Shown: positions 36,954 through 45,163 of the stretch, piece by piece
Layout of the letters: each line of letters starts with the position of its first letter
How positions within the stretch are numbered: the stretch's first letter is position 1
Assembly: GCF_028747785.1 (NCBI RefSeq)
Contig: NZ_CP118158.1
Location: 2,480,001 to 2,544,000, forward strand
Source of the DNA: Halosimplex aquaticum
GTDB taxonomy: Archaea; Halobacteriota; Halobacteria; Halobacteriales; Haloarculaceae
DNA: 64,000 nucleotides
Direction of reading: 5' to 3'
Position numbers and translations under genes: made by a program
Notes under the pieces: model-generated
What the model was told of the DNA's origin: nothing
Databases searched by the model: none
What the model saw: only the letters and a program-made list of their open reading frames with translations

Positions 36954-37979
36954 ATGAGCCAGACCACCGACACCGAGGACGAGGCGGACGCATCGAGCGG
37001 CGAGACCGAGAGCCTGACCCTGGTACAGGCGGTTCGCGACGGCCTCCAGACGGAGATGGCCCGCGACGACCGCGTGATCGTCATGGGCGAGGACGTGGGG
37101 GAGAACGGCGGCGTCTTCCGCGCGACGGAGGGACTCATCGACGAGTTCGGCGAGGACCGCGTGGTCGACACGCCGCTCGCCGAATCGGGCATCGTCGGCA
37201 CCGCCATCGGCATGGCCGCCTACGGCCTGCGGCCCGTCCCCGAGATCCAGTTCATGGGGTTCATCTACCCCGCGTTCGACCAGATCGTCTCGCACGCGGC
37301 GCGCCTGCGGACCCGCTCGCGCGGCGAGTTCACCTGTCCGCTCGTCGTCCGCGCGCCCTACGGCGGCGGCATCCGCGCGCCGGAGCACCACTCCGAATCG
37401 AAGGAGGCCTTCTTCGTCCACGAACCCGGCCTCAAGGTCGTCATCCCGAGCACCCCCTACGACACGAAGGGGCTGCTCGCCTCGGCGATCCGCGACCCCG
37501 ACCCGGTGATCTTCCTCGAACCGAAGCTGATCTACCGGGCGTTCCGCGAGGAGGTGCCCGCGGACGACTACACCGTGCCGCTGGGCGAGGCGGCCGTCCG
37601 CCGCGAGGGCGAGGACGTCTCCGTGTTCACCTGGGGCGCGATGACCCGGCCGACGATGGAGGCCGCCGAGAACCTCGCCGGCGAGATCGACGTCGAGGTC
37701 GTCGACCTGCGGACGCTCTCGCCGCTGGACGAGGAGGCCATCGTCGAGTCGTTCAAGAAGACCGGCCGCGCCGCGGTCGTCCACGAGGCGCCCAAGACGG
37801 GCGGGCTCGCCGGCGAGATCACCGCCACGATCCAGGAAGAGGCGCTGTTGTACCAGGAAGCGCCGATCGAGCGGATCACGGGGTTCGACGTACCCTACCC
37901 GCTGTACGCGCTGGAGGACTACTACCTGCCGGAACCGGAGCGCATCGAAGACGGCATCAGGGACGCCTTCGAGTTCTGA
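36954..37979 (+). CDS. pdhB: 2-oxoacid dehydrogenase E1 beta subunit
   Basis: Partner of E1alpha, 341 residues, starting two bases after its stop. Key blocks are RDDRVIVMGEDVGENGGVFR (contacts the cofactor), TPLAESGIVGTAIGMAAYGL, the RSRGEFTCPLVVRAPYGGG and HHSESKEAFFVHEPGLKVV region, and VVDLRTLSPLDEEAIVESFK. The acidic 20-residue N-terminal extension before LTLVQAVRDGL is a haloarchaeal trait. It forms the alpha2beta2 decarboxylase. Confidence 0.95.
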   Translation: MSQTTDTEDEADASSGETESLTLVQAVRDGLQTEMARDDRVIVMGEDVGENGGVFRATEGLIDEFGEDRVVDTPLAESGIVGTAIGMAAYGLRPVPEIQFMGFIYPAFDQIVSHAARLRTRSRGEFTCPLVVRAPYGGGIRAPEHHSESKEAFFVHEPGLKVVIPSTPYDTKGLLASAIRDPDPVIFLEPKLIYRAFREEVPADDYTVPLGEAAVRREGEDVSVFTWGAMTRPTMEAAENLAGEIDVEVVDLRTLSPLDEEAIVESFKKTGRAAVVHEAPKTGGLAGEITATIQEEALLYQEAPIERITGFDVPYPLYALEDYYLPEPERIEDGIRDAFEF

Positions 37980-37982
37980 CGC

Positions 37983-39683
37983 ATGGTCCGCGAGTTCAAG
38001 CTACCGGACGTGGGCGAGGGCGTCGCCGAGGGCGAGTTGCTGGAGTGGCACGTCCAGCCCGGCGACACCGTCGAGGAGGATCAGGTCGTCGCCGAGGTCG
38101 AGACGGACAAGGCCGTCGTCGACGTGCCCTCCCCCGTCAACGGCACCGTCCGCGAGTTACTCGCCGAACCCGGCGAAGTGGTCCCCGTCGGCACGGTGAT
38201 CATCACCTTCGACGTTGAGGGAGAACCAGTGACGGAGAGCGATCAGGACGCCACCGCCGACACGGAGACGGCGGCGGTCTCCGAGGAATCGGCGACCGAG
38301 ACCGAATCCGAGGAGGCCGTCGCCGAGGAGAGCAGCGGCACCGAGTCCTCGGTGAACGGTCAGGGCGGCCGGATCTTCGCCGCGCCGAGCGCCCGCCGGC
38401 TGGCCCGCGAACTCGGCGTCGACATCGCCGCCGTCGACGGCTCCGGCCCGGGCGGCCGGGTCACCGAGGCCGACGTGCGCGCCGCGGCGGAAGGTGGCGA
38501 GGCCGCCGACGCCGGGAGCGACGGCGGCGGCAAACAGCTGAAATCCGCCGTCAGTCGGATCGGAGACGACGAGGGCGACGGCGCGAGCGGGGACGGTCAG
38601 TCGGGCGACAGCGGCGGACTGAAATCCGCCGTCTCGCGCATCGACGACGGCGATACGGGCGGTTCCGCGGACGCAAGTGCCGGCGGCGCGGGCGCCGCGG
38701 CCCAGTCCATCGAAGCGGCCGGGCGCGAGCGGACGCTGGCCGCGCCGGCCACCCGGAACCTCGCCGACGAACTCGGCGTCGACATCGACGACGTGCCGAC
38801 CGACGAGATGCGCGACGGCGAGCCCTACGTCGACGAGGCGGCCGTCCGCGAGTACGCCGAGGCCCAGAAACAGGCGCAGGCCGCCGACGCGGAAGCGCTC
38901 GCGAACGCGGAGCGCGCCGGCGAAGCGGGCCCGCCGACGACGACGGCCGAGAGCGGCGCCGGACCCGACGCCGTCGAGGCGAGCGAGGGCGACCGCCGCG
39001 AGCCCTACCGGGGCGTCCGCAAGACCATCGGCGAGGCGATGGAGCGCTCGAAGTTCACCGCGCCGCACGTCACCCACCACGACAAGGTCGACGCGACGGC
39101 GCTGGTCGAACTGCGGGAGAAACTCAAGCCCCGCGCCGAGGAGCGCGGCGTGAAGCTGACCTACATGCCGTTCGTCATGAAGGCCGTCGCCGCCGCGCTG
39201 GCCGAGCACCCGGTGCTCAACACGCAACTCGACGAGGAGAACGGGGAGATCGTCTACAAAGCCGACCACAACGTCGGCGTCGCGACCGCGACCGACGCCG
39301 GGCTGATGGTCCCGGTCGTGAAAGACGTGGACGGCAAGGGACTCCTGCAGTTGGCCTCGGAGACGAACGAACTCGTCTCGAAGGCCCGCGAGCGCTCGAT
39401 CGCCCGCGAGGAGATGCAGGGCGGCACGTTCACCATCACCAACTTCGGCGCCATCGGCGGCGAGTACGCGACGCCGATCATCAACTACCCCGAGACCGCG
39501 ATTCTCGGTCTCGGCGCCATCGAGGAGCGACCGATGGCAGTAGACGGCGAGGTCGTCGCGCGGGACGTGCTGACCCTCTCGCTCTCGATCGACCACCGGG
39601 TCGTCGACGGCGCCGACGCCGCACGCTTCGTCAACACGCTGAAGGAGTACCTCGAAGACCCGACGCTGCTGCTGCTGGAGTGA
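37983..39683 (+). CDS. pdhC: Dihydrolipoamide acyltransferase E2 with two binding domains
   Basis: Core acyltransferase, 566 residues. Residues 1-78 are a lipoyl domain with the target lysine in ETDKAVVDVPSP (Lys 43). There are two peripheral-subunit-binding domains: about 128-170 (FAAPSARRLARELGVDIAAV, complete with GSGPGGRVTEADV) and about 250-296 (LAAPATRNLADELGVDIDDV, with an altered loop). Between them a linker repeats LKSAVSRI twice about 30 residues apart. The catalytic domain spans about 339-566, with His and Asp in SIDHRVVDGADA near 537. Starts 4 bp after E1beta. Confidence 0.94.
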   Translation: MVREFKLPDVGEGVAEGELLEWHVQPGDTVEEDQVVAEVETDKAVVDVPSPVNGTVRELLAEPGEVVPVGTVIITFDVEGEPVTESDQDATADTETAAVSEESATETESEEAVAEESSGTESSVNGQGGRIFAAPSARRLARELGVDIAAVDGSGPGGRVTEADVRAAAEGGEAADAGSDGGGKQLKSAVSRIGDDEGDGASGDGQSGDSGGLKSAVSRIDDGDTGGSADASAGGAGAAAQSIEAAGRERTLAAPATRNLADELGVDIDDVPTDEMRDGEPYVDEAAVREYAEAQKQAQAADAEALANAERAGEAGPPTTTAESGAGPDAVEASEGDRREPYRGVRKTIGEAMERSKFTAPHVTHHDKVDATALVELREKLKPRAEERGVKLTYMPFVMKAVAAALAEHPVLNTQLDEENGEIVYKADHNVGVATATDAGLMVPVVKDVDGKGLLQLASETNELVSKARERSIAREEMQGGTFTITNFGAIGGEYATPIINYPETAILGLGAIEERPMAVDGEVVARDVLTLSLSIDHRVVDGADAARFVNTLKEYLEDPTLLLLE

Positions 39684-39733
39684 CTCGGCCCCCGCTTTTA
39701 CTCGAATTACTCACTGCCGATCGACAGCGGATT

Positions 39734-40129
39734 TCAATACGTCTGTACGTCGATCCCGAGGGCATCGAAGTCGTCGGGATTGGCCGTGAGAACCGGTTCG
39801 TCCAGTATTTCCGCGACGGCGCCGATGTACGCGTCGTTCGTTTCCACGCCGCTGTTGCCCCCGGTCTCCCTGTCGGCCTCGGCCAGGAGCGTACTCGCCG
39901 TTCGAGCGATTGCCTCGTCGACGTCGACTCGCGGGTATCCCAGTAGCGCGTTTTCTACCTGTCGCCGCTCCTCCTCGCTGGCCGTGTAGACGACGCCGTA
40001 GTACACCTCCGCGACGACCGGCGTCGGCAGCCACTGCACTTCCCCGGCGTCAGTCAGTTCTTCGCCGGTTCGGAGCGCTTCGGGGTCGCCCTCGATGAGG
40101 TCGAACAGATACGACGAGTCGAGGATCAC
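39734..40129 (-). CDS. vapC: PIN-domain toxin, VapC family
   Basis: A 131-residue PIN ribonuclease. Acidic metal ligands are visible: Asp in ILDSSYLFDLIEGD, Glu in TPVVAEVYYG, and Asp residues in GVETNDAYIGAVAE and TANPDDFDAL. VapC toxins cleave tRNA or rRNA and are neutralised by the VapB bound to them. The GTG start at 40129 overlaps the antitoxin stop by 4 bp. The pair is antiparallel to, and inserted between, the E2 and E3 genes of the dehydrogenase complex. Confidence 0.9.
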   Translation of the reverse strand: MILDSSYLFDLIEGDPEALRTGEELTDAGEVQWLPTPVVAEVYYGVVYTASEEERRQVENALLGYPRVDVDEAIARTASTLLAEADRETGGNSGVETNDAYIGAVAEILDEPVLTANPDDFDALGIDVQTY

Positions 40130-40359
40130 TCCTCGAAGGCCTCCCGGGCCCGTTCCAGTCGGTCCTCGTCCCGCCCGCCGAACCGTTCGGCGGCCGCGCG
40201 AGCCTCCTCGACCTCCTCGGAGGAGAGGATGCCGACGAGTTCCTCGGGATCGGGCTCGCGCGTCAGGCGCCTGAGCGTCTCGAACATCGTCTCGTCGTCC
40301 CTGTTGTGCGCCGCGACCCACGCGTGGTACTCGTCGGGGACCCGGATCATCTTCGTCAT
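40126..40359 (-). CDS. vapB: VapB-type antitoxin
   Basis: A 77-residue partner of the VapC gene that follows. The N terminus MTKMIRVPDEYHAWVAAHNR fits a ribbon-helix-helix-like DNA-binding unit, and the C-terminal half is a charged helix (SSEEVEEARAAAERFG, RLERAREAFEE) suited to wrap the toxin. The ATG at 40359 is chosen over 40371 because the earlier one falls within the inverted-repeat operator. Confidence 0.85.
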   Translation of the reverse strand: MTKMIRVPDEYHAWVAAHNRDDETMFETLRRLTREPDPEELVGILSSEEVEEARAAAERFGGRDEDRLERAREAFEE

Positions 40360-40360
40360 G

Positions 40361-40380
40361 TCGTAAAACACGATTTACGA
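40361..40380. promoter_or_regulatory. Inverted-repeat operator of vapBC
   Basis: A perfect 7-bp inverted repeat TCGTAAA-6 nt-TTTACGA directly abuts the vapB start. Toxin-antitoxin pairs usually repress themselves through such sites. The T/A-rich arms also supply the probable promoter. Confidence 0.6.
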
Positions 40381-40453
40381 GCGCAAAAGCGTTTCCGCCG
40401 GTATCGATCCGCCACACCCGCCTCTTTTTACCGGGGCACTCCACTCTCCGACA

Positions 40454-41878
40454 ATGGTCGTCGGAGACGTCACTACTGGAACCGACGTACTGGTCATCGG
40501 CGCGGGACCGGGCGGCTACGTCGCCGCTATCCGCGCCGGGCAACTCGATCTGGACGTCACGCTCGTCGAGAAGGACGCCTACGGCGGGACCTGCCTGAAC
40601 TACGGCTGCATCCCGTCGAAGGCGATGATCTCGGCGACGGACGTCGCCCACGACGCCGGCCACGCCGAGGAGATGGGCATCTACGCCGACCCGGCCGTGG
40701 ACCTGCAGGGCATGGTCGAGTGGAAAGACGGCGTCGTCGACCAGCTCACCGGCGGCGTCGAGAAGCTCTGCAAGGCCAACGGCGTGAACCTCGTGGAGGG
40801 CCGCGCGGAGTTCGCCGGCGAGCACAAGGCCCGCATCGTCCACGGCGGCGAGGGCCAGGGCTCGGAGACCATCGAGTTCGAGCACGCCATCGTCTCGACG
40901 GGCTCGAAGCCTATCCAGGTGCCGGGCTTCGAGTTCGACGGCGAGCACGTCCTCTCCTCGCGGCAGGCGCTCGCGCTCGACGCCGTCCCCCAGAGCATGG
41001 TCGTGGTCGGCGGCGGCTACATCGGCATGGAACTCTCGACGGTCTACCAGAAGCTCGGCTGCGACGTGACCGTCGTGGAGATGCTCGACGACATCCTCCC
41101 CGGCTACGAGGAAGACGTCACGCGCGTGGTCCGCGAGCGCGCCGAGGATCTGGGCGTCGACTTCTTCTTCGGGCAGGCCGCCCAGGACTGGGAGGAGGCC
41201 GGCGACGGCATCACCGTCCGCACCGAGAACGAGGACGGCGACGTCGAGGAGTTCGGCGCCGAGACGTGCCTCGTCGCCGTCGGGCGCCGACCCGTCACGG
41301 ACACCCTCGAACTCGACGCCGTCGGGCTGGAACCGAACGAGAACGGCTTCCTGGAGACCGACCACGAGGCCCGCACGGACGTGGATCACGTCTTCGCCGT
41401 GGGCGACGTTGCCGGCGAACCGATGCTCGCCCACAAGGCCAGCGCCGAGGGCGAGGTCGCCGCCGAGGTCATCGCCGGTGAGCCCTCCGCGCTGGACCAC
41501 CAGGCCATCCCCGCCGCGGTGTTCACCGACCCCGAAATCGGGACGGTCGGCATGACCGAAGCGGAGGCCGAGGAAGCCGGCTTCGACCCGCTCGTCGGCG
41601 AGTTCCCCCTGCGGGCGAACGGCCGAGCGCTCACCCACGGCGAAGAGGACGGGTTCGTCCGCGTCGTCGCCGACGCCGACAGCGAGTTCGTCCTCGGCGC
41701 GCAGGTCGTCGCCCCGGAGGCATCGGAACTCATCGCCGAACTCGCGCTCGCCGTCGAGATGGGCGCGCAACTCGAAGACGTGGCCGCGACGGTCCACACC
41801 CACCCGACCCTCTCCGAGGCCGTCCGCGAGGCCTGCGCCAACGCGCTCGGCGAGGCCGTCCACACGCTGAATCGGTGA
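40454..41878 (+). CDS. lpdA: Dihydrolipoamide dehydrogenase (E3)
   Basis: FAD disulfide oxidoreductase, 474 residues, re-oxidising the lipoyl group of E2 with NAD+. The FAD loop is VLVIGAGPGGYVAAIRAG, the redox disulfide is GGTCLNYGCIP (Cys 47 and Cys 52), the NAD loop is VVVGGGYIGMELSTVYQKLG, and the C-terminal HTHPTLSEAVREA supplies the His-Glu pair. A TATA-like TCTTTTTA (about 40423-40430) suggests its own promoter after the VapBC insertion. Confidence 0.96.
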   Translation: MVVGDVTTGTDVLVIGAGPGGYVAAIRAGQLDLDVTLVEKDAYGGTCLNYGCIPSKAMISATDVAHDAGHAEEMGIYADPAVDLQGMVEWKDGVVDQLTGGVEKLCKANGVNLVEGRAEFAGEHKARIVHGGEGQGSETIEFEHAIVSTGSKPIQVPGFEFDGEHVLSSRQALALDAVPQSMVVVGGGYIGMELSTVYQKLGCDVTVVEMLDDILPGYEEDVTRVVRERAEDLGVDFFFGQAAQDWEEAGDGITVRTENEDGDVEEFGAETCLVAVGRRPVTDTLELDAVGLEPNENGFLETDHEARTDVDHVFAVGDVAGEPMLAHKASAEGEVAAEVIAGEPSALDHQAIPAAVFTDPEIGTVGMTEAEAEEAGFDPLVGEFPLRANGRALTHGEEDGFVRVVADADSEFVLGAQVVAPEASELIAELALAVEMGAQLEDVAATVHTHPTLSEAVREACANALGEAVHTLNR

Positions 41879-41900
41879 GCGGCGGGTACTCGGGCGTCTA

Positions 41901-42244
41901 TTTCTGCGGGGAACTTTCGTCGTGGCGCGCGCTGTCGAGCGTGCCGAGCGAAAGTGAGGCCGCGAGACGGCACCGTGCGAGGGATGAGCATCGCAGCGAA
42001 GCGAGAAGCGCAATCGGTTGGGGAGGCGTGTGGCCGTCCGCGGTGCTGTGCGAGCGCGGTGTTGTTCCTGGCGGACTGAAAGGGCGAGACCAGGTCGGGC
42101 GGTCTGCGCGGGCCCTATCCGAGGGAGCGCCAGCGACCGAGGATATCCCGCACAGACCGCCCGAGCGGGTCGAGGGCTTTCATCGCCTGTTGTTTCCTGC
42201 GGTGACTCCGACTGCTAGCGAGCGGGTCGAGGGCTTTCATCGCC
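41901..42244 (+). repeat. Dispersed intergenic repeat, copy 1
   Basis: The 448-bp gap 41879-42326 between lpdA and the SDR gene has no credible gene but contains a structured element. Shared blocks with the minus strand of 56076-56389 include CGTGGCGCGCGCTGTCG (41921-41937), GTGCGAGGGATGAGCATC (41975-41992), TCGGTTGGGGAGG (42014-42026) and a TGAAAGGGCGAG box (42077-42088). An 11-bp stem (42096-42106 with 42153-42163) follows, then two perfect copies of a 26-bp sequence ending GAGGGCTTTCATCGCC (42162-42187 and 42219-42244). Confidence 0.75.
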
Positions 42245-42326
42245 CGCTGTCGTCCGCGGTCGAACCACTAACTCCAGAGCCTCCGAGAAACGAATCACCA
42301 AGTCCCGCCGCGCCCACCACCGATCC

Positions 42327-43106
42327 ATGCCACTGGACTACACGCACACGCCGGTCACGGTCGAAGACAAGACGGCCGTCCTGATAGGCGCGACCAGCGG
42401 GATCGGACGCGCGATCGCACTCGGGTTCGCCGAGGAGGGAGCCGACGTCGTCGCCACCTCTCGCGACGAAGAGCGCGTCTCCCGTACCGCCGACGAACTC
42501 CGAGACCGCGGGGCCGAGACGCTCGAAGTGACCTGCGACGCGACCGAACGCGACGATGTCGTCGCGCTCCGCGACACGGTGGAAGCCGAGTTCGGGTCCG
42601 TCGACGTTCTCGTCTACGCGCCCAGTTACATCGCCCGCGAGAGCATCGACGAGGTCACGGACGATCAGTGGGACGACGTCTTCGACGTGCAACTGAAGGG
42701 GGCCTACCGGGCGACGCAGATCTTCGCCGAGGCGATGGACGAGGGGTCCATCCTCCACATCGCGTCGGCGTCCGCCGAGAGCGCGATCCCCAACCTCGCG
42801 GCCTACTCGGTCGCCAAAGGGGGACTCGACACGCTCGTCCGTGTCGCCGCGGAGGAACTCGGCCCGGAGATCCGGGTCAACGCCGTGCGGCCGGGATTCA
42901 TCGTCAGCGAGCAGACGCAGGGGACCTACACCGAAGGCGAGCCGCGCTTCGAGACCATCAAAGACCGGACGACCCAGGAGCGGCTTGGCCGGCCCGAGGA
43001 GATCGCGGGCGCGGCGATCTACCTGGCGAGCGACGCCGCCAGCTACACGACCGGCGAGATCGTCACCGTCGACGACGGGTTCCTCTCGGCGACGTTCGAG
43101 GAATAG
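42327..43106 (+). CDS. Short-chain dehydrogenase/reductase
   Basis: NAD(P)-dependent oxidoreductase of 259 residues with the classical SDR fold. The dinucleotide loop is IGATSGIGRAIALGF (21-27 core), catalytic Tyr and Lys lie in YSVAK (Tyr 160, Lys 164), the catalytic Ser lies in HIASASAES, and AVRPGFI follows the active site. ATSRDEER after the first strand suggests NADP preference through Arg. Substrate unknown. It stands alone next to the repeat element, without an evident pathway partner. Confidence 0.92.
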   Translation: MPLDYTHTPVTVEDKTAVLIGATSGIGRAIALGFAEEGADVVATSRDEERVSRTADELRDRGAETLEVTCDATERDDVVALRDTVEAEFGSVDVLVYAPSYIARESIDEVTDDQWDDVFDVQLKGAYRATQIFAEAMDEGSILHIASASAESAIPNLAAYSVAKGGLDTLVRVAAEELGPEIRVNAVRPGFIVSEQTQGTYTEGEPRFETIKDRTTQERLGRPEEIAGAAIYLASDAASYTTGEIVTVDDGFLSATFEE

Positions 43107-43192
43107 GGAGACGCGACTGGAAGGAGCGTCTCCGAAATCCAAGCGGTGACCGCAGGGAACCGCGAGGAATAGGAAGTTCGAACACCGCCCCC

Positions 43193-43735
43193 TCAGGAAG
43201 ACGCGAACTCGGCCGCGCCGGCGGCGTCCGGTGACCGCACCGTATCGAGCAGTTCGCCGATGTCCGAGCCGGTGAGCAGGATTCCCACGAGGCCGACGAA
43301 CAGCGCGAGCGGGTTGCCGGTCGCCAGCGCCCACGCGGCGGGGACGAGCCCCAGGAGGACGCCCGGCGCCGCGACGCCGACGAGATACGCCGACCGGCGG
43401 ATCTGGGCGGTGGGAACGACGAACACCTGCACCGGGTCTAGACCACCGGGGAACAGCGACGCCTCGACCGCCACGTCGCGCCACGATCCCTCGCAGAGCA
43501 GCGCGTAGGCGACGGCGTGGACGGCGCCGTGGAGGACGACCAGTCCGCCCATGACGGCGAACTGGAGCCACTCGCCGCGGGGGCCGAGCATCGCCGCGTA
43601 GTCGAGGTAGCGGTCGAATCCGTAGGCGCCCAGATAGACGCCAGCGAAGGCGGTGGCGACGGCGACGGGCATCGCCACTGCCCGGGCCGTCCCCCACTCC
43701 TCGTCGTCGCACTCGGGGTCGGGGTCGGCGTACAT
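43193..43735 (-). CDS. Membrane protein of the DUF3267-like zincin type
   Basis: A 180-residue protein with about four hydrophobic helices. The second contains LHGAVHAVAYALLCEGSW, an H-x3-H pair as in the uncharacterised DUF3267 membrane proteins, which are suspected metallopeptidases; the usual glutamate of HExxH is replaced. The start is acidic (MYADPDPECDDEEW). A GTG at 43741 would add two residues. It follows, after 64 bp, a small membrane protein gene on the same strand and may be cotranscribed with it. Confidence 0.68.
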   Translation of the reverse strand: MYADPDPECDDEEWGTARAVAMPVAVATAFAGVYLGAYGFDRYLDYAAMLGPRGEWLQFAVMGGLVVLHGAVHAVAYALLCEGSWRDVAVEASLFPGGLDPVQVFVVPTAQIRRSAYLVGVAAPGVLLGLVPAAWALATGNPLALFVGLVGILLTGSDIGELLDTVRSPDAAGAAEFASS

Positions 43736-43799
43736 GGTCACGCGACCGGCGGCGCGCCGACCGGCTCAGCGGTCGGGCGGTAGCGTAGTTCGAGAGCGG

Positions 43800-44051
43800 T
43801 CATCGACACCCTCCCGCGTAGCCGCGGCGCCGAAGCAGTGCCAGTAGCGTCAACTGTCCGTACAGCAACGCGAGCGCGATCGGAAAGAGCGACAGGGCCG
43901 TGAGCGTGTCCGAGAGCGGGAGTAGCTCGGCGATCTCCAGACCGAGGACGACCGTGACAGCGCCGATGTACAGCAGCGGCGAGGCGGTCATCGACTTCGC
44001 TTCGGCGTAGAGGTCGGCGATCCCACCGGTGTCAGTACCGTTCGATGCCAT
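43800..44051 (-). CDS. Small membrane protein, unknown function
   Basis: An 83-residue protein with two or three hydrophobic segments: LLYIGAVTVVLGLEIAELL, then LTALSLFPIALALLYGQLTL, and a basic C terminus (RRRGYAGGCR). The N terminus is polar and probably cytoplasmic. It lies directly upstream of the zincin-like membrane protein on the same strand. No family was recognised. Confidence 0.65.
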   Translation of the reverse strand: MASNGTDTGGIADLYAEAKSMTASPLLYIGAVTVVLGLEIAELLPLSDTLTALSLFPIALALLYGQLTLLALLRRRGYAGGCR

Positions 44052-44114
44052 ACGAGTAGCTACCGCGTGCGCCCACTTCAGCGCTCGGCGAACGAGATTT
44101 CTATTCGGGATCTG

Positions 44115-45062
44115 TCACTCGCCGCCCCGGCCGGACCCGTCGACGGACACGCGACCGGACTCGTCGACCGAGACGGCGAGGGTCTCGTCGTCGAGGGTGA
44201 CCGCGATCTCGACGCGGATCGGATCGGTGTCCGCGACCGATATCGTCGAGTCGTCGGCGACGAACGCGGGTTCCCAGGCGTAGCGTTCGTCGAGCGGGCG
44301 GTCGTGGCGGCGGTAGAACGCCTCCACCGCGGGGTCGACGAGCAGGCAGAAGCCGACCGGGCCGGCCATGGTGGCGCCGCAGGTGTCACAGCGGGCGCGC
44401 AGGCGCGGTGCGGGAGCGGCGTCCTCCGCGACGACGGCGGGGTCGACCGCCGCGGAGCACTTCGGACAGACGCCCGCGAGCGTCCGCTCGATGGCCTGGC
44501 GGGCGAGCAGTTCCGCGAGCGAGACGATTTCGGGGAGCGACGCGTCGGAGGCCGCGGCGGGCGGGACGCTCCAGTTGAACAGCGGGTGGTCGTTCTCGCA
44601 GGAGACGGCGCAGCGGCCGTCCTCGTAGACCGCGACGGCTCGCGCGTCGCAGAGCGAGCAGCCGCTGTCGAGCGGTTCCGGACCCCTCGACCCGCGGTCA
44701 GTGTACGTGCCGGCGAGGATGGCGGCGACGATCTCGACGCCGGCGTGGGTGAGGTGGTAGCCGTCGTCGGCCTTGCGGACGAAGTGGTCGCGGAGCTCGT
44801 TCAGGTGGTAGCGAAAGCGCCCGGAGTCGCGCACGTCGACGCGCTTGCGCAGGTCGGCGAAGCCGACCGGTTCCGGCGCGGACTCGCGGTGGAAGGCGGC
44901 GAGCGCCCGGAGGATGTCCACGCGGAGCGGGTCCGACAGCGCCGCGAACGCCTCCGACGGGTCGACGTGCGAGTCGTCGGACGCTCCCGAATCCGTCGAG
45001 TCGTCGCCGCGGCCGGCGGACTCGTCGCCGCGCTTCCCGGATCCGTCGCCCAACGGGCTCAC
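44115..45062 (-). CDS. ArsR-type regulator with C-terminal zinc-ribbon domain
   Basis: A transcription regulator of 315 residues. Residues about 30-115 form a winged helix: AFAALSDPLRVDILRALAAF, then RVDVRDSGRFRYHLNELRD and a wing with GYHLTHAGVEIVAAI. The C-terminal half has zinc-binding pairs CSLCDARA, CENDH, CPKCSA and CDTCGA and a beta-rich end. This layout is common in haloarchaeal regulators. Start uncertain: the GTG at 45062 (VSPLGDGS) gives an acidic, halophile-like N terminus, whereas an ATG at 45182 adds 40 basic residues that overlap the next gene's end. Confidence 0.8.
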   Translation of the reverse strand: MSPLGDGSGKRGDESAGRGDDSTDSGASDDSHVDPSEAFAALSDPLRVDILRALAAFHRESAPEPVGFADLRKRVDVRDSGRFRYHLNELRDHFVRKADDGYHLTHAGVEIVAAILAGTYTDRGSRGPEPLDSGCSLCDARAVAVYEDGRCAVSCENDHPLFNWSVPPAAASDASLPEIVSLAELLARQAIERTLAGVCPKCSAAVDPAVVAEDAAPAPRLRARCDTCGATMAGPVGFCLLVDPAVEAFYRRHDRPLDERYAWEPAFVADDSTISVADTDPIRVEIAVTLDDETLAVSVDESGRVSVDGSGRGGE

Positions 45063-45163
45063 GGGCGCGACACACGGGCGGGTTCCCGTCGCATGCTCGA
45101 CGGTTCGCGGCCGACGCTCACAAGTCCATCGCCATGCGACGGCCGAGCTGCGCACCCGCGGAC

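Noticed and set aside
42077..42244. CRISPR array
   Set aside because: Only two repeat copies, no regular multi-unit array, no cas genes in the window; similarity to the ATTGAAAG tag alone is too weak.
41901..42326. Protein-coding gene between lpdA and the SDR gene
   Set aside because: Frames here are rich in Arg, Ser and Pro and are explained by the shared repeat blocks.
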